Assembly (NCBI GenBank): GCA_949358305.1
Contig: OX442323.1
Span: 8,494,001-8,558,000 of the forward strand
Source: Strigamia acuminata
Lineage: Eukaryota; Arthropoda; Chilopoda; Geophilomorpha; Linotaeniidae
DNA: 64,000 nt
Reading direction: 5' to 3'
The notes under the pieces were generated by a model that saw nothing but the letters and a program-made list of their open reading frames with translations, was not told the DNA's origin and did not search any database. Below are positions 1-11,522 of this stretch, piece after piece. Within the stretch, counting starts at the first letter, position 1. Each line of letters opens with the position of its first letter. Both the position numbers and the translations under genes were made by a program.

Positions 1-216
1 CCGACATACTCAATAGAGAGTTTGTGGACATGCCTTTTTCCTTATAAAAATTGGTTCTTATGATCTAATAGTGTTATAACCTTATGAGGTAACGGACTTG
101 GTTACGGAACGTGAATTTAAACACGTTCACATTTAAGTGAATGAGATACAACACTGAGCAAAAGCTGTTTTTATTTGTTCTATAATTGATAAGCAATCTG
201 ATTTATTTTTACGTAG
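1..216 (+). other. Partial intron 1 of G1 with one end of a MITE
   Basis: No coding exon is visible. The 3' part resembles intron 1 of G2 and leads into the exon 2 acceptor at 216. From position 16, GAGAGTTTGTGGACATGCC preceded by TA resembles the terminal repeat of the elements at 48,943 and 60,304, so a MITE or its remnant probably sits here. Its other end is not recognisable. Exon 1 of G1, with the signal peptide, must lie left of the window. Confidence 0.4.
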
Positions 217-1175
217 CAAAACTGCTTCAAGGATGGTGGATTGGAAAAGGTGACAGAATAATATTTGATAAATTTTGCTCGATGTGAAAACTTATTTGAT
301 TTCTAATACAGCTCAATAAGGAGCGTATGGCTAAAATGTATGCCCCATTGATTAAGAAATGCAAGGAAGAAAAGAAAGATGTGGTAAATGCATAGATTTT
401 GATTAAAACTCATTTTGGTAGATGTAATATTAAAAAAATCTTATCTATTATTAACAGAATGATCCTGATTGTGAAAAATACATTCACGAGAAGGTAAACC
501 TTGATTAGTAGTATGTTTTACTGGAAAATCTAATTGACAATTTTGAATTAATAACAGAAACAAGCTGCGAAGAAAGAGTGTGAAGCTGAAGCTGGTAAAG
601 TAAGTTGCACATAAACTGTTTAGTTGTATTGAAATAATCCTAATCAACGAATGAAAACAGGACGACAAGGACAAATTGTGGAAGTGTGTCTCCAAGAAAC
701 TGGAAGAAGTAAGTCAAATTGTTTGCAATATCAATTCATACGTACACAACTGGTTTTATATAAAATAGGTTGATAACAAAGAAGACTTTGTATTGGCAAC
801 CTTCAAGAATAAACTGCTTGATATAGTATTACCTGACGTAAGTTTGATTTTTATAGAAAATAAGCAAAAAAATTTAAATTGTTCAATTTCAACAGAAAAA
901 GAAGTCAGTTGAAGATGCAATCACTTCCTGTGAAAAGGAGAAGAAGGAGGACTTTGTAAGTGGGATTAAAATAAGAAAAATAACCAATATTAATTTTATT
1001 ATGATTATTATTATTATTATTATTATAACAGAAAGACTTCTTATGTGCGTTTGAAAAGTTGGAAGAAGTAAGTTATATAATTTTTCAAAGTAAATGGTAA
1101 TCAATAACATGTTTTTTTTTAAAGGCTTGTCTTGACTTCAAAAAGAAAACTCACGAAGATGAAGACAAACCATAA
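217..1175 (+). CDS. G1: type A secreted 8-Cys mini-exon protein (5' end off the window)
   Basis: Unrecognised secreted helical family; this copy lacks only exon 1. Exons: 217-249, 312-383, 458-493, 558-599, 661-708, 769-837, 896-955, 1032-1067, 1125-1175, all phase 0. It begins QNCFKDGGLEK and ends HEDEDKP followed by TAA. Each exon except the seventh exon of the family (769-837) carries one core cysteine, eight in all; the spacing of the last three is C-x12-C-x8-C. The exon 10 acceptor is the unusual TAAAG. AATAAA lies at 1228-1233. Exon by exon it is the closest relative of G2, and both share their 3' flank. Function unknown. The reading frame is open throughout, so it looks functional. Confidence 0.75.
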
Positions 1176-1233
1176 GATTAATAAATTACTCTCTGATTAA
1201 TTTTGTCTCTGTAAAGATGATGGAAAAAATAAA

Positions 1234-1690
1234 ATTATGATCTTATATTTACTGTATTTGTCAAATATCTCCATCAAATTCTCAGCAGATTTTCGAAAAA
1301 ATTAAACGCCAAATGATATTCATACATACAGAGTGTATAAGAAAAATGAATTCACACGCAAACAAAAAAATTCACGCAAACAAAAAACTTGTATAATTTG
1401 TTAATACTTAATTTATTCGACATCAAAAGATGAATACAAGTTACCTTTGACCTCTACCATTAGCATACAACTTCGACTTAAGAGATATCCCCCATGAAAG
1501 TGTGCACACACATTTTCTTGGCACACCCTAATGATTAGTGCAAACAAACATGGCGAGTTGGGACAAAAATTGATGAAAAGCACAAATCTGTCAAAAAGGT
1601 TTCAGATTACACACAAATGATTCTCACAGAATTTCACCCACATTCACAATGCAATACAAAGTTAAAAAATAATCTTGTTTTCATATTAAT
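1234..1690 (+). repeat. 3' flank duplicated downstream of G2
   Basis: This non-coding flank matches the sequence after G2 (about 7,795-8,120) nearly base for base, for example CTTGTATAATTTGTTAATAC and the CATGGCGAGTTG stretch. The match resumes at about 9,395-9,530. The G1/G2 duplication therefore included several hundred bases of 3' flank, and about 1.27 kb was later inserted behind G2. No gene is seen here. A TACAGGGTGAATGAAAAGTC stretch near 1,694 resembles a DNA-transposon terminus. Confidence 0.7.
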
Positions 1691-1919
1691 TATACAGGGT
1701 GAATGAAAAGTCTGTCACTTCACAAAATATTTCCAAAAGTGCTGACAATGCATCTAATCTAATGATGGCAAAGTACTAAAGTTGGGTGGGGCAATCTTTT
1801 GGTGATCCTTAATTTGACCTTCGGATGTTCCTTCAAGCTCATTTGAAAATTATCTCGGAAACCATTAGAGATAGACAGAAATTTCCAATTGTAAACTTGT
1901 AGAGCAACATTTATTTAGT

Positions 1920-2368
1920 CTAAAAATGACTACTCCTCAAATCTTTTGTACCAAAAAATTTTAAGAAAATCCTAATTTTCAAAGTAGACACAAGTCAAAG
2001 GCTAACATGACCAAAATTGAAAAAGCGCCAAAAACGTGCTGATTAGACGTAAAATGACCCAAAAAATCGATTCCCCTGGTTGGAATTTGCATATCTGGCC
2101 CCATTGCAGAGATATGGGCAGAAAACTAAATTTTTTTATGACTTTTTCTTTTCAAAAATTCAGTTTTCTGCCCATATTTCTGCAACGGTGCCAGATATGC
2201 AAATTCCAACCGGGAGAATCGATTTTTTAGGTCATTTTACGTTTAATCAGCACGTTTTTGGCACTTTTTCAATTTGGGGCATTTTTCTTTGACTTGTGTC
2301 TGCTTTAGAAAATAGCAATTTTCTTAAGAATTTATAGTACACAAGATTTGAGGAGTTGTCATTTTTAG
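1920..2368. repeat. Large inverted repeat (foldback element)
   Basis: Two arms of roughly 210 bp (1920-2132 and 2154-2368) are reverse complements with scattered mismatches, separated by a short AT spacer. Outer ends read CTAAAAATGAC and GTCATTTTTAG; the inner ends share GGGCAGAAAACT. Similarity stops at these ends, as expected for a foldback or MITE-like element. No target duplication is obvious. The small open frames inside are not credible genes. Confidence 0.75.
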
Positions 2369-2381
2369 ATAGGGATTGCAG

Positions 2382-2536
2382 TACCGGACGGTTTTCATGG
2401 TACCGGTATTCGGTAATGAAATTTTTTTCCGGTACTATATTCGGTTCCGGTCCCGAATGAAAAATGGGCACCGGTATTGGGGCCGGTACTACTACCGAAA
2501 GCGGTACTGGCACCGGTATTGGTACCGGTTCTGGAA
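2382..2536. repeat. CCGGTA-rich low-complexity stretch
   Basis: Short imperfect repeats around GGTACCGGTATTCGG and CACCGGTATTGG, much richer in GC than its surroundings. It is probably part of a transposon or a degenerate minisatellite. No coding feature is supported. Confidence 0.5.
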
Positions 2537-2544
2537 AGTCAATA

Positions 2545-3942
2545 GGTGCATTCAAAGTCAAATGAATTATTTGACTGAAATGACTGATTTGACTGAAATG
2601 ACTTACAGTCACAGGAAATGATGCAATTTACATCATCAGATGATAATCGAAATTTGACAAATCATAATCTGCTTATTTTCATGATTTTTTACAAGCTTTT
2701 CAAGACTTTTCACCCAGTTTTTGACGATTTTTGACGATTTTTGACGATTTTTACGCAGTTTTTGACGATTTTTACGGAAGCTTTCACGATTTTTACCCAG
2801 TTTGTCACAATTTTTACCCTTTTCACCCAGTTTTTCATGATTTTACACGATTTTTATCCTGTTTTTCATTATTTTACACCATATTTACCGAATTTTTCAC
2901 AATTTTACACGATTTTTATCGTTAAATAAATTCAAAAATAAATTCAACAATTCAAATTAATCAAGAAAATCAAGAAAATCTAGAAAATGATGTTTTCAAG
3001 AAGTTGAAAGGTTTGTGAAGTCATCTGGTGCACTTTACGTGCTTTTCCTTGAAAATCTGGTCCAAAATATCCATAATTCTACTGGTTGAAATATCCGAAA
3101 CAATCCACACACTTCACGTGTATTTTTCTGGTCAAAATGTCCAAAATTCGCAATTTTCGCTGGTCTATGGTGTCCAAATCGATTCCCACACTTCACGTGT
3201 GTTTTCCTCTCGAAATTTGGGTCTTAAAAACGTCCAAAAACATGCAAAACGTTCAAAAAATGCCTCGCACGAATCCAAATGGTACAAATCGTCGTCTGGG
3301 CGCTTGTGAAGCACGTCCTTCGCGAACGTTTCGGCGACGTTCCTCGTTGTTTGCGAACGTCCGGGCGACGTTCCTCGTTGTCCGCGAATGTCCGTGCGAC
3401 GTTCCTCGTCGATTAGCGGTCGACGCCGCGAACGTGTCGGAAATGTGCGGCCCTGGAAATCGTATGATCGGCGTGCGCTCGAAAACATAAATTTGTGTTT
3501 AAAAATGTCAGCAATTACTAACCTTGCTTTTGCCTAAGTATGGCTGTTCAGCTAGGTAATGAGCACTGCTCATTTCTTGAGTCCTTGACCAGTTTCTTGC
3601 TGGATTCCTCTTTTCATGATAGACTGACTGGGGGCATCCATCTTGAATGACTTATTCCAGTGGCCAAATAAGTCATGTGCTCAGCCATGATTGGAGGAAT
3701 TTTTCCATCAGCCACTTATTGATAAGTCATGATTGGAGTGACTTATCAATAGGCCACTTATTGCAATTGAATTATCTTTTCAGTGATGTAAATTACATCA
3801 TTTCCTGTGGCTGGTAAGATATTTCAGCCACATCAGCCAAATAATTGTTCACTTTGTATGGAGTTTAACCAAATGACTTACATGAATTATTGATAATTCA
3901 GATTATGATAAGTCAAATTTGGATTTTAACTGTGAATGCACC
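2545..3942. mobile_element. 1.4-kb non-autonomous DNA element with terminal inverted repeats
   Basis: The ends read GGTGCATTCAAAGTCAAAT and, inverted, TTTTAACTGTGAATGCACC, flanked by TA on both sides, which suggests a TA target. Subterminal copies of CACAGGAAATGATGTAATTT are also inverted. Inside are an AT-rich array built on TTTTTGACGA (about 2,705-2,925) and a GC-rich array of about 30-bp units with CGACGTTCCTCGTTG (about 3,320-3,420). The last 205 bp (from about 3,738) recur almost unchanged at 5,831-6,036. No transposase frame is seen. Confidence 0.6.
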
Positions 3943-4371
3943 TAATCTATTTTTCAACAAAAATATTTATTTGTTATGTATAATTAGATAATACTGTAGT
4001 ACTGCAATTTATTCACCAGGCTGAAGTTGGCACCACATTCACACTCGCCCACACTACAGATAGAACAAATCCCAATTTTTTTTTAATCACGGATTTCAAT
4101 GGTTTTTACACGAAAAGATAGAGGACTTTCTTCTAAACAAACCGTGAACAGCACAAGTCTCTACTCCTCTTAGTTTTCGAGCAGCAAGCATTTGAATATG
4201 GCACAAAAAAGACTTTTACTAAATTTCCAAATCTGATGCCACAACTTCGAACCCCAATATCTCAACAACCTAATCACGGATTTTTTTTATTTAAATAACC
4301 TTCTCTACAAACCCTGAAAGGTACAACAGTCTACCCCTCTTAATTTTCGAGCAGCGAAAACTTAAACATTG
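3943..4371. repeat. Degenerate local tandem duplication
   Basis: Two related blocks (about 4,065-4,195 and 4,255-4,370) share TAATCACGGATTT, CTACTCCTCTTAGTTTTCGAG and GAGCAGC with drift. No gene is seen. The second block runs straight into the 12-bp minisatellite. Confidence 0.5.
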
Positions 4372-5295
4372 GGGGAGCCCGCTGGGGAGCCCGCTGGGGA
4401 GCCCGCTGGGGAGCCCGCTGGGGAGCCCGCTGGGGAGCCCGCTGGGGAGCCCGCTGGGGAGCCCGCTGGGGAGCCCGCTGGGGAGCCCGCTGGGGAGCCC
4501 GCTGGGGAGCCCGCTGGGGAGCCCGCTGGGGAGCCCGCTGGGGAGCCCGCTGGGGAGCCCGCTGGGGAGCCCGCTGGGGAGCCCGCTGGGGAGCCCGCTG
4601 GGGAGCCCGCTGGGGAGCCCGCTGGGGAGCCCGCTGGGGAGCCCGCTGGGGAGCCCGCTGGGGAGCCCGCTGGGGAGCCCGCTGGGGAGCCCGCTGGGGA
4701 GCCCGCTGGGGAGCCCGCTGGGGAGCCCGCTGGGGAGCCCGCTGGGGAGCCCGCTGGGGAGCCCGCTGGGGAGCCCGCTGGGGAGCCCGCTGGGGAGCCC
4801 GCTGGGGAGCCCGCTGGGGAGCCCGCTGGGGAGCCCGCTGGGGAGCCCGCTGGGGAGCCCGCTGGGGAGCCCGCTGGGGAGCCCGCTGGGGAGCCCGCTG
4901 GGGAGCCCGCTGGGGAGCCCGCTGGGGAGCCCGCTGGGGAGCCCGCTGGGGAGCCCGCTGGGGAGCCCGCTGGGGAGCCCGCTGGGGAGCCCGCTGGGGA
5001 GCCCGCTGGGGAGCCCGCTGGGGAGCCCGCTGGGGAGCCCGCTGGGGAGCCCGCTGGGGAGCCCGCTGGGGAGCCCGCTGGGGAGCCCGCTGGGGAGCCC
5101 GCTGGGGAGCCCGCTGGGGAGCCCGCTGGGGAGCCCGCTGGGGAGCCCGCTGGGGAGCCCGCTGGGGAGCCCGCTGGGGAGCCCGCTGGGGAGCCCGCTG
5201 GGGAGCCCGCTGGGGAGCCCGCTGGGGAGCCCGCTGGGGAGCCCGCTGGGGAGCCCGCTGGGGAGCCCGCTGGGGAGCCCGCTGGGGAGCCCGCT
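4372..5295. repeat. Perfect 12-bp minisatellite, 77 copies
   Basis: The unit GGGGAGCCCGCT repeats 77 times without a visible change over 924 bp. Twelve is a multiple of three, so long open frames exist on both strands (GEPA on plus, GLPS and APQR on minus). These are by-products of the repeat with no start context or splice signals. The right edge joins GTAGATGGTCATGCATTCCC, which also occurs at 9,731 after different sequence, so the array abuts a duplicated promoter segment. Confidence 0.95.
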
Positions 5296-5579
5296 GTAGA
5301 TGGTCATGCATTCCCTCCATTATAATTTTGGAAAGGTGGCAACACTTGTGCACTTGTAGGCGTCGGCTCTGCAAGTATTAATGAACACTATTGCACAGCT
5401 CGAATTCACATTCAAGGAAGTGCATCACATCCGACATACTAAGTTCAAAAAAATTCCTTTATTATTATATATTTTGAAAAAAAATAACAAAAAATCCTCT
5501 TGTGTTCGATCAGGCAGTGCGCGTGACAAGCCTCACTTGTCAGTCACAGAGATTGTAATCTAACCAACCAAACCAAACC

Positions 5580-5636
5580 ATGAAATCTTGCTTTGTAGTT
5601 CTCTTGGTCGTCGTCTGCATTTCAGTAGCAGAAGCC
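5580..5636 (+). pseudogene. Orphan type A exon 1 with promoter (partial duplicate of G3)
   Basis: Encodes a type A signal peptide (starts MKSCFVVLL, ends VAEA) with a good donor GTAAGT, but exons 2-10 do not follow before the complete gene G2. From 5,296 to about 6,070 the sequence parallels 9,731-10,320, the promoter, exon 1 and start of intron 1 of G3, and then diverges. Its intron is interrupted by a 205-bp MITE at 5,831. It is most likely a truncated duplicate. Use as an alternative first exon of G2 is possible, since G2 exon 2 is in the same phase, but nothing supports that. Confidence 0.7.
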
Positions 5637-5830
5637 GTAAGTGTGCACTATTAAACCCTTGCAGTACCAACCTAAAAAAAATTCATTACTCATCCAACCC
5701 GGACATTTTTGACCCAAAGCCACAAAACATTTTCCAAAAATGTGTGAAAATGATTTTATTCTCCCAGTGTTTCATGTTTATGAAGAAATCTAAGCAATTC
5801 GGTATTTGTCATTAGAGAGTGACAAAAATA

Positions 5831-6036
5831 AGTGACTTATCAATAGGCCACTTATTGCAATTGAATTATCTTTTCAGTGATGTAAATTACATCATTTCCT
5901 GTGGCTGGTAAGATATTTCAGCCACATCAGCCAAATAATTGTTCACTTTGTATGGAGTTTAACCAAATGACTTACATGAATTATTGATAATTCAGATTAT
6001 GATAAGTCAAATTTGGATTTTAACTGTGAATGCACC
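5831..6036. mobile_element. 205-bp MITE, copy of the end of the 2,545-3,942 element
   Basis: Nearly identical to 3,738-3,942, from GTGACTTATCAATAGG to GTGAATGCACC. The empty site is visible in G3 intron 1 (about 10,262-10,290: GTGACAAAAATAATTGAGAT), which shows that this piece inserted as a unit. TA flanks both sides. Confidence 0.7.
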
Positions 6037-6595
6037 TATTGTATTCAAACAAAGTGGGTAAACGAAGGATTTTTGTGAGTCCAAACTGAGTAGATTTTGT
6101 AAGTCGACGATTTTTATTCCAGAACGAGTGACGGGTTGCTAGACATTATCAGCCTAGCAACTTCAGATACAATGGCGTATAAAGTATTGTCTGATTTATA
6201 CCATATTGATTCATTAATACATATCTTTGCATATAAGTTTAAGATGATTATGCAGTATGATGACTACACTAGTTAGTTGTAGCCGTTGTAGTGCTATTAA
6301 TGACCACCATTGCACGAGTTTGGATTCACGTTCAAAGAAAAGCTTCACTTCCCACACTCAATGGTAAAAAAATTCTTTTATTTTCGAAAGATCACGCAAA
6401 AAGATCCTCTTGTAATTTTCCCACGCTAGGGATGTGAGCACGCGCATTTTATGCATCCCTACTTTGAATAACAAAACATAATTGGAATTTTTCAACATAA
6501 AACTCTCGAATAAATTAATCAAAACAATAAACATTTCTTATATAAACCACTCTGTTTGCAGCCTCAGCCTCAGTCACGGTAATTCTATCCTAACC

Positions 6596-7715
6596 ATGAA
6601 ATCCTGCTTTGTAGTTCTGTTGGTCGTTGTCTGCGTTGCAGTAGCACAAGCAGTAAGCATAACCTCTTTTTATTTTGTTTCCTACGTACACATTGTTGAA
6701 AACATGGTTTCAAAGTGTGATGAATACTCTGTATGTTTTGTAATTGATAAGCAATCTGATTTATTTGTATGTAGCAAAACTGCTTCAAGGATGGTGAATT
6801 GGAAAAGGTGATAGAATAATATTTGATGAATTTTGCTCGATGTGAAAACTTATTTGATTTCTAATACAGCACAAAAAGGAGCATATGGCTAAAATGTTTG
6901 CCCCATTGATTAAGAAATGCAAGGAAGAAAAGAAAGATGTGGTAAATGCATAGATTTTGTTTAAAACACATTTCGATAGATGTAATATTTAAAAAAATCT
7001 TATTTATTATTAACAGAATGATCCCGATTGTGAAAAATACATTGACGAGAAGGTAAACCTTGATTAGTGGTATGTTTTACTGGAAAATCTAATTGACAAT
7101 TTTGAAATAATAATAGAAAAAAGCTGCGAAGAAAGAGTGTGAAGCTGAAGCTGGCAAAGTAAGTTGCACAGAAACTGTTTAGTTGTATTGAAATAATCCT
7201 AATTAACGAATGAAAACAGGACCACCACAAAATGTTTGTGTGTGTTTCCAAGAAACTGGAAGTAGTAAGTCAAGTTGTTTGCAATATCAATTCATATATA
7301 AACAACTGGTTTGATATAAAATAGGTATACAAAAAAGAGGACTTAGAATATGCAAACTTCAAGAAACAAACGCTTGATGTAGTATTACCTGACGTAAGTT
7401 TGATTTTTAGAGAAAATAAGCAAAAAAATTTAAATTTGTTCAATTTCAACAGAAAAAGAAGTCAGTTGAAGATGCCATCGCTCCCTGTGGAAAGGAGGAG
7501 GGCTTTGTAAGTAGGATTAAAATAAGAAAAACAACCAAAATTAATTTTATTATTTTTATAACAGAAAGGCTTGATCTGTGGAATTAAAAAATTGGCAGAA
7601 GTAAGTTATATAATTTTACAAAGTAAACAGCAATCAATAAAATATTTTTTTGAAGATTTGTCCCGACATCAAAGAAATGATAAAGAAATGTCACGGAGAT
7701 ATTGAAGAAATGTAA
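6596..7715 (+). CDS. G2: type A secreted mini-exon protein, 167 aa
   Basis: Complete ten-exon gene. Exons: 6596-6652, 6775-6807, 6870-6941, 7017-7052, 7117-7158, 7220-7264, 7325-7393, 7453-7506, 7565-7600, 7656-7715; all multiples of three, phase 0. Residues 1-19 (MKSCFVVLL through VAQA) form a signal peptide. The mature part is Lys/Glu-rich and predicted helical, with eight core cysteines (QNCF, IKKC, PDC, KEC, FVC, APC, LIC, ICPD) and a ninth in the tail. C-x10-C-x8-C spans exons 8-10. TATATAAA at 6539-6546 and AATAAA at 7788-7793 frame the transcript. Secreted; function unknown. The start is the first ATG after the TATA box and matches all paralogs. Confidence 0.85.
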
Positions 7716-7795
7716 AGGAAATGAAGACAAACCATAAGATTAATAATTACTCTCTTATTAATTTTGTCTTTGTAAAGATGATGGAAAAATAAAAT

Positions 7796-8120
7796 TATGA
7801 GCATATATTTACTGAAAGTTATTTGTCAAACAACTCCATCAAATTCTCAGCAGATTTTTGAAAAAATTAAACGCTAAATGATATTCATACATACAGAGGG
7901 TATCAGAAAAATGTAAACACACTTCCCATTCACAGCAAACAAAAAACTTGTATAAATTTGTTAATACTTAATTTATTTGTACATCAAAAGATGAATACAA
8001 GTTACCTTTGACCTCTACCATTAGCATCCAACTTCGACTTAAGCGATATCCCCATGAAAGTGCGCACACACATTTTCTTGTCAAACCCTAATAATTAGTG
8101 CAAACAAACATGGCGAGTTG
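7796..8120 (+). repeat. 3' flank of G2, duplicate of the G1 flank
   Basis: Partner of 1,234-1,560. The shared sequence stops abruptly after CATGGCGAGTTG, where inserted sequence begins. Confidence 0.7.
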
Positions 8121-9395
8121 CCATGTTTGTTTGCCATGTTTGTTGTGTCGTAGTTCCACGTCAAAACTACACCAGAAACATTAATTAAACAACACTGCCC
8201 ACAGCTAATGATTAATATGTATTTAATGTAAATGTGTATTCATTTTTTGATACACCCTGCATATTTTGTTTTTGTATGTCCGCATCAACCGTGAGATAAA
8301 ACAAGGAGAAATCATCAGTCATAATTCAACGAAACGTTTTGAGCAAAAAACAAGTTTCCAATCGTTGTAGTGGACCATTTAGCAATACTATTATTTTTGT
8401 TTAGGATTTCAACATCAGATGGTGCCACCTTTTGTATTATCATTTGTAATCTCCTTTTTTTGTTTAATTAATCATTCCTGGAGTGTCTCTCAAAGATGAG
8501 AGTTATTGCTATATTGCATTTGAGTTATTAAATATAATTTTGCTTCTACATTTTGATTAAAAGATATTGGAGACTGTGAACTCTGCTTTTATTTGTCTCT
8601 GTGGCGGATGGTCGCCTGGTCCCGGTCAAGAAGAAGTGGGGTTGGGTGAGGCTGGTTGCACCAACGCGAGCACTGGGCTAACCCGCCACCACAGGTGAAA
8701 ATGGAGGAAGATAACTTAACTAGCCATAGAGGCTCTAGAAGCTAAGGCACAGGTCAAAGTTGGGGAGAGAAAGAGAAACACATCTGCTCAGTGTAAAATC
8801 AAGCTCTTTACTACATCAACAATACAGATTTCATCACCAAAGAAACCTTAAACAATAACAGCACTTAATCACAGCATCATCTCATTATTAATAACAATAG
8901 CAGTTCATAGAAAAGGCTTATACTAGGTTTAACATAGGAATATTGGAAAACATAAAATAACATTAAAAACCTTAAGAATAAGTACAACAAGAAGCAAACA
9001 TTACATGAAAATGAAGAAATATACACAGTAAGTCAGAAATAACATAGGAAATGAGCAATAACAGCAATTCTCAAAAGGCATAAATCTCCATGACAACAGA
9101 GCAATAATTTACAACAAAGGTGAAGAAACAAAAGCACGGTAAATTACATAATAATTGAGCAATTGAACAATAACTAAAGCTAAACCTAATGCAATAAAAG
9201 GTAAGCCTTTCCTTGCTCTCAATAGTCTCAAAGAAAATAGACAGCTTTGCGGTACAACACCTTGCATATGCAAAAACATCACAATATCAATGAAAACGCA
9301 CGTATCTCCCAATTACGGCATGAAAACTGGAAAAAATTCTGTTAGTTTTGATAAATAATTGTCCACACTGCACATTGATCAATAAACAAATGGTA
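8121..9395. other. 1.27-kb insertion in the G2 flank, unclassified
   Basis: Absent from the otherwise matching flank of G1. It contains a GC-rich block (about 8,600-8,695, with CCGCCACCACAGG) followed by AT-rich sequence with many AATAACA-type words. An 8.13-kb start repeats GCCATGTTTGTTTG. No open frame resembles a known protein and no clear terminal repeats were found, so its class remains open (transposon or LTR remnant). Confidence 0.45.
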
Positions 9396-9730
9396 TAATG
9401 TTCAAAAAGATTCCAGGTTACACTCAAATGATTCTCACAGAATTTCACCGACATATACAAGTGCTACTAATCCGACAATGCAATACAAACTCAAAAAATA
9501 ATCTCGTTTCCATATTATACTATAAACTCTAACTAATTTACCAAAAAACTTTGTCAAGACACCGAGACAAACCATCCATCAGACACCCTGGTGGAAAAGC
9601 ACAGACACCTACCACAAGGGGCTTTGCAATACCTACAAGTACTTTCCATGTGCAAATAAAATCATCACTGAGGAGTTTCAAACAAATTATAGTTTGTGCA
9701 TTCTTTGATTTGATTCATACATATCTTCCT
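9396..9730. other. Spacer: end of duplicated flank, then unassigned sequence
   Basis: The first part (to about 9,530) resumes the G1 flank (AAATGATTCTCACAGAATTT). The rest has no recognised feature. Similar words (CTTTCCATGTGCAAA, CAAAGTTTGTG) recur in the spacer at about 11,745-11,800. Confidence 0.5.
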
Positions 9731-10033
9731 GTAGATGGTCATGCATTCCCTCCATTATAATTTTGGAAAGGTGGCAACACTTGTGCACTTGTAGGCGTCG
9801 GCTCTGCTACTATTAATGAACACTATTGCACAGCTCGGATTCACATTCGAGGAAGTGCATCACATCCGACGTACAAAGTTAAAAAAATAACAAAAAAATC
9901 CTCTTGTTGTCGATCACGCTGTGCGCGTGCCCAAACCTATACTTTTGCACCCCAACTTGAAATAACAAAAATAAATTTTTATTTTTCCATAAGAAAAGCT
10001 CGAATAAATTACTCAAAACAATAAAATATTTAC

Positions 10034-10040
10034 TATATAA
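10034..10040 (+). promoter_or_regulatory. TATA box of G3 (type A consensus)
   Basis: TATATAA followed by GCCGAT, 72 bp before the ATG. The same TATATAA occurs before G2 (6539), G4 (12610), G6 (18924), G7 (20970) and G8 (23423). It is altered before G5 (CATATGA), G9 (TTAATAA) and G10 (TACATAA). Upstream, AATAAATT and TTTTTCCATA words are also shared among type A genes. Confidence 0.65.
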
Positions 10041-10111
10041 GCCGATATGACTGCGGCAACATCCTCACTTGTCAGTCACAGAGATTGTAATCTAACCAAC
10101 CAAATCAAACC

Positions 10112-11470
10112 ATGAAATCTTGCTTTGTAGTTCTCTTTGTCGTCGTCTGCGTTGCTGTAGCAGAGGCCGTAAGTGTGCACTATTAACCCTTGCAGTACAA
10201 ACCTAAAAAAAATCCCTTACTCACCCAACCTGGACATTTAAGCAATTCGGTATTTGCATTAGAGAGTGACAAAAATAATTGAGATTGTACTCGAACAAAG
10301 TGGGTAAACGAAGGAATATTGTAAAAAAAATTTTTTTGGTATTTTCAAATTTATTATTTTTTTATTGTTTGTTATGATGTTAAATGAAAATACCATAAAA
10401 TTGCAGAAATAAAATCCTGATAATTTTCGAGAAAAAAAATAGAAACATTTTTGGAGGTCAAAATTGACCCTAGGTAGCGGCAGGGGTTTCAAGTGTTTTA
10501 TATGTTAACCAATCTGATTTATTTTAATTTAGCAAAACTGCTTCAAGGATGGTGAATTGAAAAAGGTAATAAAACAATATTTTTTAGAAATTTGCGAAAA
10601 CTTATCTCATTTCTAATACAGCAAAAAAACGAGATGTTTGCTAAAATGTACGCTCCATTGATTCAGAAATGCAAAGAAGAGAAAAAGGTTGCAGTAAATA
10701 TTACATAGATTTAAAAACAAAAATTCATTTTGCTAGATATAATGTTAGAAAAATAATATTTATTATTAACAGACTGATGCCGAATGTCATAAATATGTTC
10801 ACGAGAAGGTAAACTTTGATTAGTAGTGTTTTACTGAAATTCTAATTGACAATTGTGAATTCATATCAGAAACAAGCCGCAAAGAAAGCCTGTGAATCTG
10901 AAGCTGGTTCAGTAAGTTGCACGTAGATTGTTATGTTTGATATTGAAGTAATCCTAATCCTAATCAACAAATGTAAACAGGACAAGAAAAAGAAGTGTGA
11001 ATGTGTTCACAAGAAATTGGGATTAGTAAGTCAAATTGTTTGCAATATCATTTCATGTAAACACAATACTAACTTGATGTTAAATAGGAAAAACAGGAAT
11101 TTGATATCACAGCCTACAAGACCAAATTGGGTAATGCAGCAGTAGCTGATGTAAGTTTGATTTTAAGAGAAAACAAAAACAGAAAATTAAAATTTGAATT
11201 AATTTAAACAGAAAAAAAAGATAGTTGAAGATGCAATCACTTCCTGTGACAAGGAGAAGGGCCATGTAAGTGCGATTAAAATAAAACAAATAATCCAAAT
11301 GACTGTCTTTTTTTTTAACAGAAAGCCATGAAGTGTGCGATGAAAAAAATGGCGGAAGTAAGTGCTATAATAATGTTCTATAAATGGAAACAATAAAATG
11401 CTTTTGTTTGAAGGGTTGTCCCGATGTCAAAGAAATGATGAAGAAATGCAAAGAAGCAAAAGAAGACTAA
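10112..11470 (+). CDS. G3: type A secreted mini-exon protein, 164 aa
   Basis: Exons: 10112-10168, 10533-10565, 10622-10693, 10773-10808, 10870-10911, 10981-11025, 11088-11150, 11212-11265, 11322-11357, 11414-11470, all phase 0. The signal peptide ends VAEA. Eight core cysteines are present plus an extra one in exon 6 (KCEC) and one in exon 10 (MKKC), an even total of ten. The C-terminal spacing is C-x10-C-x8-C. Intron 1 (364 bp) is the longest and holds no recognisable insertion. AATAAA at 11517-11522. Promoter and exon 1 were copied to 5,296-6,070. Secreted, function unknown, apparently intact. Confidence 0.85.
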
Positions 11471-11522
11471 TAAGTTAATTTTCTATTAATTTCGTCTTTG
11501 TAAAAATGACAAAGTAAATAAA

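Noticed and set aside
441-1110. Minus-strand open frames over G1 (and the like over G2 and other genes)
   Set aside because: They run antisense across exons and introns of the mini-exon genes and recur wherever those genes are duplicated.
1920-2368. Overlapping open frames of 60-120 codons
   Set aside because: They lie in the arms of an inverted repeat and mirror each other.
4291-5374. Open frames of more than 300 codons (GEPA, GLPS and APQR repeats) on both strands
   Set aside because: They are automatic products of a perfect 12-bp tandem array, occur in several frames at once and have no splice or promoter context.
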